Part shown: in pieces, positions 8,983-17,832 of the stretch
Layout: every line of letters begins with the position of its first letter
How positions within the stretch are numbered: position 1 is the first letter of the stretch
NCBI RefSeq assembly: GCF_937981295.1
Contig: NZ_CALJPC010000014.1
Location: 1-47,227 of the forward strand
Direction of reading: 5' to 3'
Length of the DNA stretch: 47,227 bases
Source of the DNA: an uncultured Campylobacter sp.
Lineage (GTDB): Bacteria > Campylobacterota > Campylobacteria > Campylobacterales > Campylobacteraceae
Program-made: the position numbers and the translations under genes
The notes under the pieces: model-generated
Told to the model about the DNA's origin: nothing
Database searches by the model: none
What the model saw: the letters and a program-made list of their open reading frames with translations, nothing else

Positions 8983-11424
8983 TTAATATTTATAATTAAA
9001 CGTCAGCATAAAATTCCGCGGCTCGCCGTAGTAGTTGTTTTGTCCCGCTACTCTGTTATTTTGATTGATAAAGTAGCGCTTGTCGGTTATGTTTTTTACC
9101 GATAAATTTAAACTAAAATGCTCATTGTATTCATACGCAGCGTTGGCGTCCCATATCGTGTAGCCGCCCTGTACGGGGATGTCGTTAGCGGGGTAATAAG
9201 CGCCCGTCGAGATACTGCGCCTGGTATATTGGTTGTCGGTCTTGCTCTGATAGCGAAATCCGGCGCCCAAAGTGATCTTTTGCTGCGCTACGAGCGGAAT
9301 TTCGTAGCTGCTGTAGAGCTTAAACATACGCTTAGGGATCCAAGGCTTGGCATTGGCACCCTTGCGGTAATCGACGTTGCTTAGCGCCGCAAAACGCCTC
9401 TCGTCCTTCATATACTCGCTTTTATTGTAGGTGTAGCCTCCGAATACTTTCCACTCGTCGGTAATTGCACCGTTTGCTTCTATGTCAAAGCCTCTGGATC
9501 TGACTTTGCCGCTAGCTACCGATCTGCTTAGACCCGTAGCGTCGTAATAATCGTAGTCGGTGACGGCTCTATTTTCCTGCATGATCTGAAAGAAAGCCAC
9601 GGTCGTATTTAGCGCGCCGTCGAAAAATTCCGACTTCACGCCCACTTCGGCGTTATAGCCTACGATCGGCTCTAGAATTTTTTCGTTTCTATCCCTAGCG
9701 GTTTGAGGTTTATAAATTTCGGCATAGCTCACATATAGCGAATGATCTCTCGAAAAATCCCACGTAAGCCCCGCGTAAGGCGTGATCTTGTGTTTTTTAA
9801 CGATATAGTCTTCGCTGTGGCGGCCCGTGCGATAGTTATCCGTAGCGCTTTCTCGCTTTAGCCTTGAATATCTGCCACCTACGAGCAGATGCCAATCATC
9901 GTTAAAATTATATCTCGTGCCCATTGCAACCATCTGCTGATAAATTTTAATCGTGTAGTAAAGATTGTAGCAGCGGGTTCCAAGCGCGCATAGCGCGGTC
10001 GTATCATTCCAATTAGGCTCGTTGTTTATAAGCCCCTTATTAAAGCTCTCATACGTCAATCCCGCTGCGCCGCCGTAAACGTCTCTATCGTGCTGCGTGA
10101 ATCTCTCCTTCGACGCGGTGGCGTTTATAAAAAAATCATGGCTCTGTCCGAACAGCTCATAGTTTATATCGCTACCTACTTGAAAGCTTAACTCTTTACT
10201 GCCGTTATCGTATCTGTCATAGCCTATGTATCTGCTCGCAGGATCCCTGCCCACTCCGTGCCAGCCGCCGAATTTCAACAAGCTCTCGCTGTGAGTATAG
10301 TTTAGTTTGGCGTAAGCCTTGATATTATCGCTAAATTTATGATTTAGTTCCAAAAACGTATTATATTTTTCATAAACCGACCTGCTCCAATCCGATATAA
10401 AGGTCGTTCTTTTGCTTAAATTTAACGCGTTGCCGTCCTTGCCCACTACAGGAATGCCAAAAGGATCATAAACGCTTCTTGTCTTTTGATAGATCACACC
10501 GGCTAAAATTTCGCTAAAATCTCCGAGATCAGCTCCCACCATCGCCGATGCCGCGCCGCGTTCGGTATTTTGCAAATCTCTAAAGGAGCCCTCCTTGCCG
10601 CTTACGCCGATGAGCCGTCCTCGGAGCGAGCCGCTTTCGTTTAAGCCACCCGTCACGTCCACGCTGCCGCGATAATAATCATAACTGCCCGCACTTAGCG
10701 ATAAATTCGCTCCGAGCTCCTTTTGAGGACGCTTTCTTACTAAATTTATAGTTCCGCCGGGCTCGCCGTTGCTCTGCGTAAGACCCGCTACGCCGCGCAA
10801 AACCTCGACGCGGTCATAAAATGCAAGATCGGTGTGCTCCTTAGACTGCCCGTAAAGCCCCTGCGCTGCAAGCGCAGTCGTGGATTGCATGCCGTCCTCT
10901 TGGATATTGTCGATATTAAAACCACGCGATATCGGCAAACTCATACCAAATCTGCTGGTAGCGGTAATGCCGGGTACGTAATTTAGTGCGTCATCGACCT
11001 TTGTAAGGCTCAAATCCTTTATGAGCTGATCGGGTACAACGGAGACGGTTTGGGGCGTCTGGCGAATGCTTAGATCAAGACCGGTGGCGGTGTTCATATT
11101 ATCGGTCGTATACATACCGGTGCCTTCGGTTGTCAATAGATCGGCCTTGCCCGTGACGTTTATGGTGCCAAAATCATCGCCGTCTGCGCTTTGCGGCGTA
11201 GAATTTTCTGCGCTACCACTTTGCGACGTGGAATTTACGACGGTAGAACTCGCTGGCTTTTGCGTAGAGTTTTTCGGCGCCGCATTATTGGCGGCGAAAT
11301 TTGAAGCAGACGGCGCGGAGCTCTGCGATGCAGCGTTTGGGCGCGAGCTTTCATTTTGTGCTGCGGCGAGCCAAAACGGCGAGCAAAGTAGCGCAAAAGA
11401 AAGTAAAATTTTACCCTTTTTCAT
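8983..11424 (-). CDS. TonB-dependent siderophore receptor (FhuE/FpvA-like)
   Basis: The 813-residue protein starts at ATG 11424 behind AAAAGGA, with a clear signal peptide. Residues about 25-80 are an Asn/Ser/Ala-rich linker with repeated NST-x-Q motifs. A TonB box-like segment, a plug with SIRQTPQTVSVVPDQLIKD, VEVLRGVAGL and EPGGTINLVRKRP, and a barrel ending in FNYKY follow. The plug wording is that of hydroxamate or mixed-type siderophore receptors (FhuE, FpvA, FoxA), so it probably takes up a ferric xenosiderophore. No extra N-terminal signalling domain is visible. It shares its upstream element with the other receptor. Which siderophore it binds cannot be told. Confidence 0.9.
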   Translation of the reverse strand: MKKGKILLSFALLCSPFWLAAAQNESSRPNAASQSSAPSASNFAANNAAPKNSTQKPASSTVVNSTSQSGSAENSTPQSADGDDFGTINVTGKADLLTTEGTGMYTTDNMNTATGLDLSIRQTPQTVSVVPDQLIKDLSLTKVDDALNYVPGITATSRFGMSLPISRGFNIDNIQEDGMQSTTALAAQGLYGQSKEHTDLAFYDRVEVLRGVAGLTQSNGEPGGTINLVRKRPQKELGANLSLSAGSYDYYRGSVDVTGGLNESGSLRGRLIGVSGKEGSFRDLQNTERGAASAMVGADLGDFSEILAGVIYQKTRSVYDPFGIPVVGKDGNALNLSKRTTFISDWSRSVYEKYNTFLELNHKFSDNIKAYAKLNYTHSESLLKFGGWHGVGRDPASRYIGYDRYDNGSKELSFQVGSDINYELFGQSHDFFINATASKERFTQHDRDVYGGAAGLTYESFNKGLINNEPNWNDTTALCALGTRCYNLYYTIKIYQQMVAMGTRYNFNDDWHLLVGGRYSRLKRESATDNYRTGRHSEDYIVKKHKITPYAGLTWDFSRDHSLYVSYAEIYKPQTARDRNEKILEPIVGYNAEVGVKSEFFDGALNTTVAFFQIMQENRAVTDYDYYDATGLSRSVASGKVRSRGFDIEANGAITDEWKVFGGYTYNKSEYMKDERRFAALSNVDYRKGANAKPWIPKRMFKLYSSYEIPLVAQQKITLGAGFRYQSKTDNQYTRRSISTGAYYPANDIPVQGGYTIWDANAAYEYNEHFSLNLSVKNITDKRYFINQNNRVAGQNNYYGEPRNFMLTFNYKY

Positions 11425-11488
11425 AAAAATCCTTTTTAGATTTTATAATCTATATCAATTTACTGGCGGGATTATCTTACAATTCTTC

Positions 11489-11503
11489 TTAAATAATAAT
11501 AAA
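11489..11503 (-). promoter_or_regulatory. Probable Fur-type operator of the second TonB receptor
   Basis: TTAAATAATAATAAA here is identical to 4941-4955 and stands 65 bases before this receptor's ATG, against 66 from the ORF edge in the first. A weak -10-like TATAGATTATAAA sits between it and the gene on the minus strand. Sequence identity and spacing are observed. Binding by Fur is inferred. Confidence 0.55.
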
Positions 11504-11722
11504 ATTTTTAATAAACTAAATCATAAAATTATATATGCAATTGCTAATTTAACGGAATTTAATAAGATCTATTGACGAATTTTTAAGCAAAATTTCTATG
11601 AATTTTAAAAAGTATATGAATTTGAAAAACGAAGGATTGAAAAATTTAAAATTCTAAAATTCCGCCGCTTTAAAATAACGTAAGCGACGGAATTTAGCGC
11701 TTATCGGCGTTTGGTCTTGCGA

Positions 11723-12568
11723 TTACGATAGCACTAGCACCGGTACAAGCGCATTGTGCAAGATATCCTCGGAAACGCTGCCTAAAAAGAGCTTTTTGAA
11801 AAAGCCCTTCGTAAAGGCACCGGTAGCGATCAGATCGAGGTTATTGGCACGGCGATATTTGATGATCTCATCGGCGGGAACTTCGGCTTGGATGTATTTG
11901 AAAGTGGCGTTTTGAGTGCCTAAAATTTCGCGCGCCAGATCTAGCATCCGCTCGCCCTCTGTGGCACCCGCATTGATGTGCAAGACATGCTTATGCGCGC
12001 TCGCAAGAAGCTTTGAGCTCTTTATAAACTCAAGCGTGCGCTTTGCCGCATCGGTGCCGTCAAACGCAATGAGCACGGAGTTAATCGGTGAAAATTCCTT
12101 ATTCACGAGCAGCGACGGCACGTGAAGCTCCTTTATTAGCACGCTTGCGTTAAAGCCTACGTCCTCGTTATTTGAGCCCTTGATACCGAGTACAAAAATT
12201 TCAGCTTCGTCCTTGTACTCAGCGATAACGTCGATGAAATCGCCATCTTTGATGATCTTACTCGTCTTTACGCCCGCAGCAGTCGCGGCGCAGATATATT
12301 CATCCAGCATCGCTTCGGCTTCTTCGTGGTCTTTCTCCGCATCCACGCCGCCTAGTGTGGGACTTCCGTAGCTATTTGCAAGGATATCATTCTCTCCTAG
12401 GACGATCCCGCCTGCGGCTAGCCCATAAAAATTCTCGCCAAGCTCCGGGATTTCAACCACGTGAATAAACACGAGCTCGGCACCCAAGGTTTTAGCGACG
12501 TAAATTCCGTAATCTCTAACCGCCGGGGCAAGCGCATTTTGATCGACGCAAGTGATGACCTTTTTCAT
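11723..12568 (-). CDS. Tandem-domain universal stress protein (UspA family)
   Basis: I choose ATG 12568 (MKKVITCVDQ) because AAAAGGAC stands just before it; the longer frame to 12601 adds residues without a binding site. The 281 residues form two Usp folds: residues about 1-145 start KVITCVDQNALA, and residues about 150-281 start SVLIAFDGTDAAKRTLEF. The second ends with the ATP-binding-like pattern GAFTKGFFKKLFLGSVSEDI. Tandem UspE-type proteins are cytosolic and act in stress survival. The gene stands alone between gaps, so nothing in the context narrows its role. Confidence 0.85.
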   Translation of the reverse strand: MKKVITCVDQNALAPAVRDYGIYVAKTLGAELVFIHVVEIPELGENFYGLAAGGIVLGENDILANSYGSPTLGGVDAEKDHEEAEAMLDEYICAATAAGVKTSKIIKDGDFIDVIAEYKDEAEIFVLGIKGSNNEDVGFNASVLIKELHVPSLLVNKEFSPINSVLIAFDGTDAAKRTLEFIKSSKLLASAHKHVLHINAGATEGERMLDLAREILGTQNATFKYIQAEVPADEIIKYRRANNLDLIATGAFTKGFFKKLFLGSVSEDILHNALVPVLVLS

Positions 12569-12859
12569 TTTTCGTCCTTTTAAAGATAAAATTTTAATCA
12601 AAATAAGCTTATCAAATTTTGTATAAAAGTTATTTAAATTCGTCAGATTTGAATGCGGAGCGAGCGATTTTGTGAAATTTTAAAGCCACGTCGTAATGGA
12701 TTTTTGAGGTGCGGGCGCGCTTGTGGTAAGCTAGCTCAGGCTCAGCTGACAGCGATCGAGTAGTTGCAGCGTAGTAGGCGACTAAAAAGCGTTGCGGACG
12801 CGGCAGACAAGGTGCGGCGCGGGCGGTTTTAAAATTTATCAAGCCGCTAAAAGCGCGGT

Positions 12860-13117
12860 TCAAAGCGCCGTTATTGCGATTAGTAGCCCAAAGATGATCC
12901 CCGGGAAATTCGCCGCGGCGAGCGGATAGTCCTTTTTGGGCTTTAGCAGGCCGTAGCTAAGCTATATCGTGCAGTTTATCGCGGCTGCGAGCGGCTGGAG
13001 AAACGGGACTTTGTTGCCGCTTAAATTTGCCATTATGTTCGGCACGTAGGATACGTACATGATGACCGACAGGCATGTGCCCGCCCAACCTAAAATTTGT
13101 AAATTTCTTTCGCTCAT
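12860..13117 (-). pseudogene. SemiSWEET (MtN3/PQ-loop) sugar transporter, broken by an amber codon
   Basis: On the minus strand AAAAAGGAAAAACA precedes ATG 13117. The frame reads SERNLQILGWAGTCLSVIMY, then SYVPNIMANLSG, QPLAAAINCTI, a TAG at 12964-12962, and LSYGLLKPKKDYPLAAANFPG, ending at TGA 12862-12860. That is the full three-helix SemiSWEET pattern of 85 codons with one in-frame amber at codon 52. Relatives usually have tryptophan there, so a single TGG to TAG change explains it. The rest is intact, so the break is recent, is read through, or is a sequencing error. Intact relatives exchange small sugars across the inner membrane as dimers. The gene is too short, once interrupted, to be found by simple ORF calling. 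Confidence 0.8.
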
Positions 13118-13519
13118 TGTTTTTCCTTTTTAGAAATACGTTTCAAATTTACGAATGAAACGAAGCGGGATTTAATACACCAAAGATAAGAAACAAATTA
13201 AAAGATGGCTAGAAATAAAATTTGACTTTAAATTTATCGCAGCGACCCCCCCTGCTCGCGTCTGCGTAAATTTTAAAGCGGCGTTTAAGGCGCGCATTTT
13301 AAAAAAACAGAGAAATTTAAAACGCCAGGCGGCACGGCGAATAGAATTTAAATTTAAAAAGGCGGGATTTCAAGCGACGACTGCGATGAAATTTAAGTGA
13401 ATTTGCCGAGGCGAAAGCCATTAAACACATTGTCCCGAAGGCTTGCGGCTAAATTTAAGTAAATTTTGCAACAAAATCGCAGCAAAATTTTGAAAATATG
13501 AGGATTAAATTTTAAAAGG
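13118..13519. other. 402-base gap before prfA, no gene seen
   Basis: This is AT-rich intergenic DNA with many AAATTT words. It has a run of seven C at 13246-13252, which is not inside any gene I can support. Part of it should hold the promoter of the SemiSWEET remnant. No RNA or clear terminator was recognised after prfA. Confidence 0.5.
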
Positions 13520-14587
13520 CTAATAGCCCGCGTTTGCGATCGCTTCAGCTTGAGAGTGCGCGATGAGCGGATCGATGATCTCGTCGAACAAGCCCCCTGC
13601 CATTATCGCGTCCAGGCGGTAGAGAGTTAAATTTATGCGGTGGTCGCTGATGCGGTTTTGCGGATAGTTGTAGGTACGAATTCGCCCCGAGCGGTCGCCG
13701 GTGCCTACCTGATCCTTGCGATCTTTGCGCTCTTTTTCGAGCCGCTCCTGCTCCTGCATATCGTAAAGGCGCGCCTTCAGCACCTTCATCGCCGCTTCTT
13801 TGTTTTTGTGCTGGTCCTTGCCGTCTTGGTTGGTGACGACTAAGCCGGTCGGGATGTGAGTGATACGAACGGCGCTGTCTGTGGTATTTACGGACTGTCC
13901 GCCGTGGCCGGAGCTGCGCATAACGTCAATGCGAAGGTCGTTCGGATTGATCTGTATCTCGCTATCCTCGATCTCGGGCATCACGGCGACGGTGATCGCG
14001 GAGGTGTGCACCCTGCCCTGGCTCTCCGTCTCGGGGACGCGCTGCACGCGGTGAGTGCCGCCTTCAAATTTCAGCCGCGAATACGCTCCCGCGCCCTTTA
14101 CGAGCAAGATCGCTTCTTTGTAGCCGCCGACGCTGCCTTCGCTAGTGCTTACGATCTCGCATTTATAACCACGAAGATCGGCGTAGCGCAGATACGCGCC
14201 GAGCAGATCGCCCGCAAACAGCGCCGCTTCGTCGCCGCCCGTACCGGCGCGGATCTCAAGGAAGATATTTTTATCGTCGTTGGGGTCTTTCGGAAGCAGT
14301 AAAATTTTGATTTTTTCTTCGAGCTGCGGCTTTTGCATCTCTAAGCTTTTAAGCTCCTCTTTGGCTAGCTCGCCGAGATCGGCATCGCTTAGCAGGGCTT
14401 TGTTTTCTTCGATCTGATTTAAAATTTTAAGATACTCGCTAGCCGCCTCTTTGATCGGCTCGATATTGCGCTGCTCCTTAGATAACGCAGTCATATTGGC
14501 GATATCTGCGGTAACTGCGGGATCGCTAAGCATGCGCGAAAGCTCGTCATAGCGATCCAAAAAAGGCTTTAGTTTATCGGCTAGCAT
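13520..14587 (-). CDS. prfA: Peptide chain release factor 1
   Basis: This 355-residue class I release factor reads UAA and UAG and triggers peptide release on the ribosome. The GGQ motif is plain (SSGHGGQSVNTTDSAV, about residue 228), and its glutamine is normally methylated by PrmC. The N-terminal coiled-coil domain, codon-recognition domain and C-terminal ITDHRINLTL-like segment (ISDHRINLTLY) follow family order, and the length is typical. It lies 24 bases after rpsT on the same strand, so the two are probably one transcript. There is little Shine-Dalgarno sequence before its ATG, which fits translational coupling. Confidence 0.97.
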   Translation of the reverse strand: MLADKLKPFLDRYDELSRMLSDPAVTADIANMTALSKEQRNIEPIKEAASEYLKILNQIEENKALLSDADLGELAKEELKSLEMQKPQLEEKIKILLLPKDPNDDKNIFLEIRAGTGGDEAALFAGDLLGAYLRYADLRGYKCEIVSTSEGSVGGYKEAILLVKGAGAYSRLKFEGGTHRVQRVPETESQGRVHTSAITVAVMPEIEDSEIQINPNDLRIDVMRSSGHGGQSVNTTDSAVRITHIPTGLVVTNQDGKDQHKNKEAAMKVLKARLYDMQEQERLEKERKDRKDQVGTGDRSGRIRTYNYPQNRISDHRINLTLYRLDAIMAGGLFDEIIDPLIAHSQAEAIANAGY

Positions 14588-14611
14588 TTAAATTTTATGC
14601 GTAAGGAACGC

Positions 14612-14884
14612 TTACGCGGCGGTTTTTAAAGAATTTACGAGTTTGGCTAGGCGGCTTACTTTTCTGCTCGCGGTCTGTTTTTTCAAAAAGCCCCTGCTTA
14701 CGAAGCTGTGAAAGCTTTCATTAGCCGTTTTTAGAGCCTGAGTCGCTGCGTCTAGATCCTTGCTCTCGACCGCCTCTCTTACGGCTTTTGTGATATTTTT
14801 TACTCTGGTGCGATAAAATCTATTTCGCTCCGTTCTTTTTATGGTTTGTCTCGCGCGTTTTTCGGCGGATTTGTGATTTGCCAT
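14612..14884 (-). CDS. rpsT: 30S ribosomal protein S20
   Basis: This 90-residue, very basic protein begins ANHKSAEKRARQTIKRTERN after the initiator Met, which is diagnostic of S20, a three-helix-bundle protein that binds 16S rRNA. It has a good AAAAGGAACG site and a TATAAT promoter 30-40 bases upstream. It is first in an operon with prfA and divergent from glmM. Confidence 0.97.
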   Translation of the reverse strand: MANHKSAEKRARQTIKRTERNRFYRTRVKNITKAVREAVESKDLDAATQALKTANESFHSFVSRGFLKKQTASRKVSRLAKLVNSLKTAA

Positions 14885-14916
14885 AACGTTCCTTTTCGGT
14901 TAAATTTGAACCTACG

Positions 14917-14922
14917 ATTATA
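14917..14922 (-). promoter_or_regulatory. -10 box of the rpsT-prfA operon
   Basis: TATAAT stands on the minus strand (reading GTATAATCG), about 33 bases before the rpsT start codon. AT-rich DNA without a clear -35 lies upstream, as is usual for sigma-70 promoters in Campylobacter. Confidence 0.6.
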
Positions 14923-15002
14923 CGTAAAAAATATTTAATCGACGCTTAATTTAAGTAAAATTTAAATATAGTTTAAATTTATTAAGATTAAACTTTTTCT
15001 GG

Positions 15003-15008
15003 TAGAAT
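15003..15008 (+). promoter_or_regulatory. -10 box of glmM
   Basis: TAGAAT, preceded by TGG in extended -10 fashion, lies 29 bases before the glmM start codon in the divergent rpsT-glmM spacer. Confidence 0.5.
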
Positions 15009-15036
15009 TTCCCGATTTTTATATAAGGATTTGATA

Positions 15037-16377
15037 ATGAAACTTTTCGGAACGGACGGCGTACGCGGTAAAGCGGGAGAATTTCTGACCGCCGAGCTTG
15101 CGATGCGCGTAGCAATGGCGGCAGGGATTTACTTTAGGAAAAATTCCGTTACGAATATGATTTTAGTCGGCAAAGATACCCGCAGAAGCGGCTATATGAT
15201 AGAAACCGCGATCGTAGCAGGCCTTACCTCCGTGGGCTACAACGTCCGCCAGATCGGACCGATGCCTACTCCTGCGATCGCCTTTCTTACGGAGGATATG
15301 CGCTGCGACGCGGGCATTATGATAAGTGCAAGCCACAATCCATACTACGACAACGGCATTAAATTTTTCAACAGCGAAGGCTTTAAACTTGATGAAAAAG
15401 AGGAAGCGCAGATCGAAAAAATTTATTTTAACGACGAGCTCATTGCCGAAGCGCGCACCAAAATGATGCAAATCGGCGCCGCAAAGCGCGTGGACGACGT
15501 CATCGGCAGATACATCGTGCATATTAAAAATTCCTTCCCGAAGCAAAAGACGCTGCACGGGCTTCGCGTGGTACTTGATTGCGCAAACGGAGCAAGCTAC
15601 AGGGTCGCACCTACCGTATTTAACGAGCTGGGAGCCGAAACTATCGTCATCGGCGACGAACCTAATGGCAAAAATATTAATGATGCTTGCGGCGCACTAA
15701 GCCCGCAAAATTTAGCCTCGGAGGTCAAAAGATTACGCGCCGATGTCGGCTTTGCCTTCGACGGGGATGCCGATAGGCTCGTAGTCGTGGACGAAAACGG
15801 CGAGATCATCCACGGCGACGCGCTGCTTGGAATTTTAGCAGTCTATTTGAAAGGAAAAAATCGCTTAGCAGGCAATAAAATGGTAGCCACAGTGATGAGT
15901 AATTCTGCGCTGGAGGATTTTTTAGCTAAACACGACATCGCGCTTCATCGCTGCAACGTAGGCGATAAATTTGTACTTGAGACGATGCACGAACTAGGCG
16001 CAAATTTCGGCGGCGAGCAGAGCGGGCATGTGATCTTTGGCGATTACGCCAAAACGGGCGACGGCATCGCAAGCGCGCTGCAATTCGCCGCCTGCATGCT
16101 GGATACGCATAAAAAAGCGAGCGACCTTTCATCAATGCTTAAGCCGTATCCTCAAATTTTACGAAATTTAAAGATCGCGGATAAAAAACCGCTTGAAAAA
16201 TTAAAAGGGCTAAAGGAGCTTGAAACAAGCCTTAAAGCGGACAAGATCCGCTCGCTCTTTCGCTACTCCGGCACCGAAAACGTTATCCGCCTCTTAATCG
16301 AGGGCAAAAACGAAAAACTGCTGCAAAAGCGCATGGATGAGGTCGAGAAATTTTTTACCAAAGCCCTAAATGAGTAG
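15037..16377 (+). CDS. glmM: Phosphoglucosamine mutase
   Basis: GlmM turns glucosamine-6-phosphate into glucosamine-1-phosphate for UDP-GlcNAc, and so for peptidoglycan and lipopolysaccharide. I choose ATG 15037 (MKLFGTDGVRG), seven bases after AGGA, over the TTG six bases earlier. The 446 residues contain the phosphoserine loop ISASHNP (Ser about 99), the metal-binding loop FDGDADR, a sugar-binding segment GGEQSGH and the phosphate-binding RYSGTENVIRLL. The length is standard. lspA follows about 100 bases on, a pairing common in Campylobacter. Confidence 0.97.
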   Translation: MKLFGTDGVRGKAGEFLTAELAMRVAMAAGIYFRKNSVTNMILVGKDTRRSGYMIETAIVAGLTSVGYNVRQIGPMPTPAIAFLTEDMRCDAGIMISASHNPYYDNGIKFFNSEGFKLDEKEEAQIEKIYFNDELIAEARTKMMQIGAAKRVDDVIGRYIVHIKNSFPKQKTLHGLRVVLDCANGASYRVAPTVFNELGAETIVIGDEPNGKNINDACGALSPQNLASEVKRLRADVGFAFDGDADRLVVVDENGEIIHGDALLGILAVYLKGKNRLAGNKMVATVMSNSALEDFLAKHDIALHRCNVGDKFVLETMHELGANFGGEQSGHVIFGDYAKTGDGIASALQFAACMLDTHKKASDLSSMLKPYPQILRNLKIADKKPLEKLKGLKELETSLKADKIRSLFRYSGTENVIRLLIEGKNEKLLQKRMDEVEKFFTKALNE

Positions 16378-16475
16378 CGTTGCGGTGAAATTTTACGGCG
16401 CGACAAGCTCATGGCTCGGTACAAAAGGCGCGGATAAAAAATGCAGGCTTTACATATTTAAATTTGGATTGCAAG

Positions 16476-16937
16476 ATGGCTAAGACCTGTATTAAATTTG
16501 TCCTGCTTTTCGCGGTTATTTTTGCAATCGATCAAGCGATCAAACTTCTGTTTTTAAACGGCTTTTCGTGGCAGGGGGAGTTTTTTTCGCTAGAGCTTAC
16601 GCTTAATCGCGGCGTTGCGTTTTCGATGTTTGCCTTTTTGGGCGAAAATTTAAAATTTATCCAGATCGCGCTGATCTCGGCGCTTGCGGCGTATGTATTT
16701 TGTCATAAAAAGCTTTTTTGCGAGCACTGGGCGCCGTTTGCGCTGATGCTCGCGGGAGGCTGCTCAAATTTACTCGATCGCTTTATTCGCGGCGGCGTCG
16801 TAGATTATGTCGCATGGCATAAGTGGTTTGAGTTCGCGGTGTTTAATTTCGCCGACGTGATGATAGATCTGGCCGTCGTGATTTTTATCTTCCAAAGCTA
16901 CAAGATCGCGAAAAAGGAGAAAAATGAAGAGAAATAA
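16476..16937 (+). CDS. lspA: Lipoprotein signal peptidase (signal peptidase II)
   Basis: This inner-membrane aspartyl protease cuts prolipoproteins before the lipidated cysteine. I take ATG 16476, with GGA seven bases before it, over a TTG at 16464. The 153 residues hold about four membrane helices. Conserved blocks are IDQAIK, LNRGVAFSM, GGCSNLLDR with the first catalytic Asp, VVDYVAW, and FNFADV with the second catalytic Asp. The last 14 bases overlap the next gene, whose ribosome binding site lies inside this one. Confidence 0.95.
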   Translation: MAKTCIKFVLLFAVIFAIDQAIKLLFLNGFSWQGEFFSLELTLNRGVAFSMFAFLGENLKFIQIALISALAAYVFCHKKLFCEHWAPFALMLAGGCSNLLDRFIRGGVVDYVAWHKWFEFAVFNFADVMIDLAVVIFIFQSYKIAKKEKNEEK

Positions 16938-17316
16938 TTATATCGCTTACGCGCTTTGGTTTTTAGGTGCGTTTTCATGGATCGCAGCTATGCCGATCGG
17001 CGGCGGACTGCATAGAATTTATTGCGGCAAATTTATCAGCGGATTTGCTCAAATTGCGCTATTTTGGCTGGGAAGTTTTACACTATGGTTTTTGGTGGGC
17101 TTTTTGTTTTGGGCGATTTGGGGAATTTGGATTTTGCTAGACATATTTTTCGTAGGAATTTGGGTGGAAGATTTAAATGCTTTTGCAAGCGAGACGGAGG
17201 AAGACGACTACGAGGGGCGTCTAAAAAAAGTCGATGCGCTCTTTGAGCTGTATCAAAAAGGCGCGATTTCTAAAGAGGAATTCGAGGCGCGAAAAGAAAT
17301 TTTAATGAGAGATTAA
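16924..17316 (+). CDS. TM2-domain membrane protein with SHOCT tail
   Basis: The 130-residue protein starts at an ATG behind AAAAGGAG inside the end of lspA. Residues about 8-85 form a TM2 domain: a helix, the loop GGGLHRIYCGKFISGFAQI, and further hydrophobic helices. Residues about 103-128 (ALFELYQKGAISKEEFEARK) match the SHOCT oligomerisation motif. An acidic linker (ETEEDDYE) joins them. Neither domain has a defined enzymatic role. Overlap with lspA and the ten-base gap to hemJ show one operon. Confidence 0.75.
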   Translation: MKRNNYIAYALWFLGAFSWIAAMPIGGGLHRIYCGKFISGFAQIALFWLGSFTLWFLVGFLFWAIWGIWILLDIFFVGIWVEDLNAFASETEEDDYEGRLKKVDALFELYQKGAISKEEFEARKEILMRD

Positions 17317-17326
17317 GGAGGCTCAA

Positions 17327-17767
17327 ATGAGTTATTTTTGGTTTAAATTTGTCCATTTTGCGGGTTTTATTTCATGGATGGCGATGCTATTTTACATGCC
17401 GCGCTTGTATGTATATCACGCTGAAAATTTAGACAAGCCGGATTTCGTAAAGGTCGTTAAAAAGATGGAGCGGATGCTGTATCACGCGATCGGCTGGATA
17501 GCAATGGTCGTAACGGTTTTTAGCGGCGTGATGCTTATTATTTTAAATCCTGGGCTTATGAAAATGGGATATTTTCATATAAAATTACTAGCCGGAGTTT
17601 TGCTAATCTGTTATCATTTGTGGCTGTATTATTATATGTATAAATTTGAAAAAAACGAGTGTCACAGGAGCGGAAAATACTTCCGTGCGATCAACGAAGG
17701 CCCTACGATCATAATGTTTATAATACTTTATGCAATGCTAATAATGCCGAATTTACCGAGCAACTAG
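17327..17767 (+). CDS. hemJ: Protoporphyrinogen IX oxidase HemJ
   Basis: This 146-residue integral membrane protein has four helices, with the conserved early histidine (FKFVHFAGF, about residue 10), a YMPRLYVYHAE segment and the conserved lysine in HIKLLAG near residue 87. Family members oxidise protoporphyrinogen IX to protoporphyrin IX in haem synthesis and are the usual form in epsilonproteobacteria. A strong TAAGGAGG site lies seven bases before ATG. The gene is the last of the lspA-TM2-hemJ run. Confidence 0.9.
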   Translation: MSYFWFKFVHFAGFISWMAMLFYMPRLYVYHAENLDKPDFVKVVKKMERMLYHAIGWIAMVVTVFSGVMLIILNPGLMKMGYFHIKLLAGVLLICYHLWLYYYMYKFEKNECHRSGKYFRAINEGPTIIMFIILYAMLIMPNLPSN

Positions 17768-17832
17768 CCCGTTTTGATAAAAATTTAATTAAAATTTGCA
17801 TAAAATTAAGGCAAAATTTTTAAAGGAAGCAT

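Noticed and set aside
12630..12863. 77-codon minus-strand frame after the UspA gene
   Set aside because: It overlaps the end of the SemiSWEET remnant, has no ribosome binding site and no recognisable motif.
13246..13252. Run of seven C as a phase-variation tract
   Set aside because: No gene I can support reads through it, and seven is short for the long G/C tracts that vary in Campylobacter.
13856..14302. 148-codon plus-strand frame opposite prfA
   Set aside because: It is an antisense shadow of a highly conserved gene.
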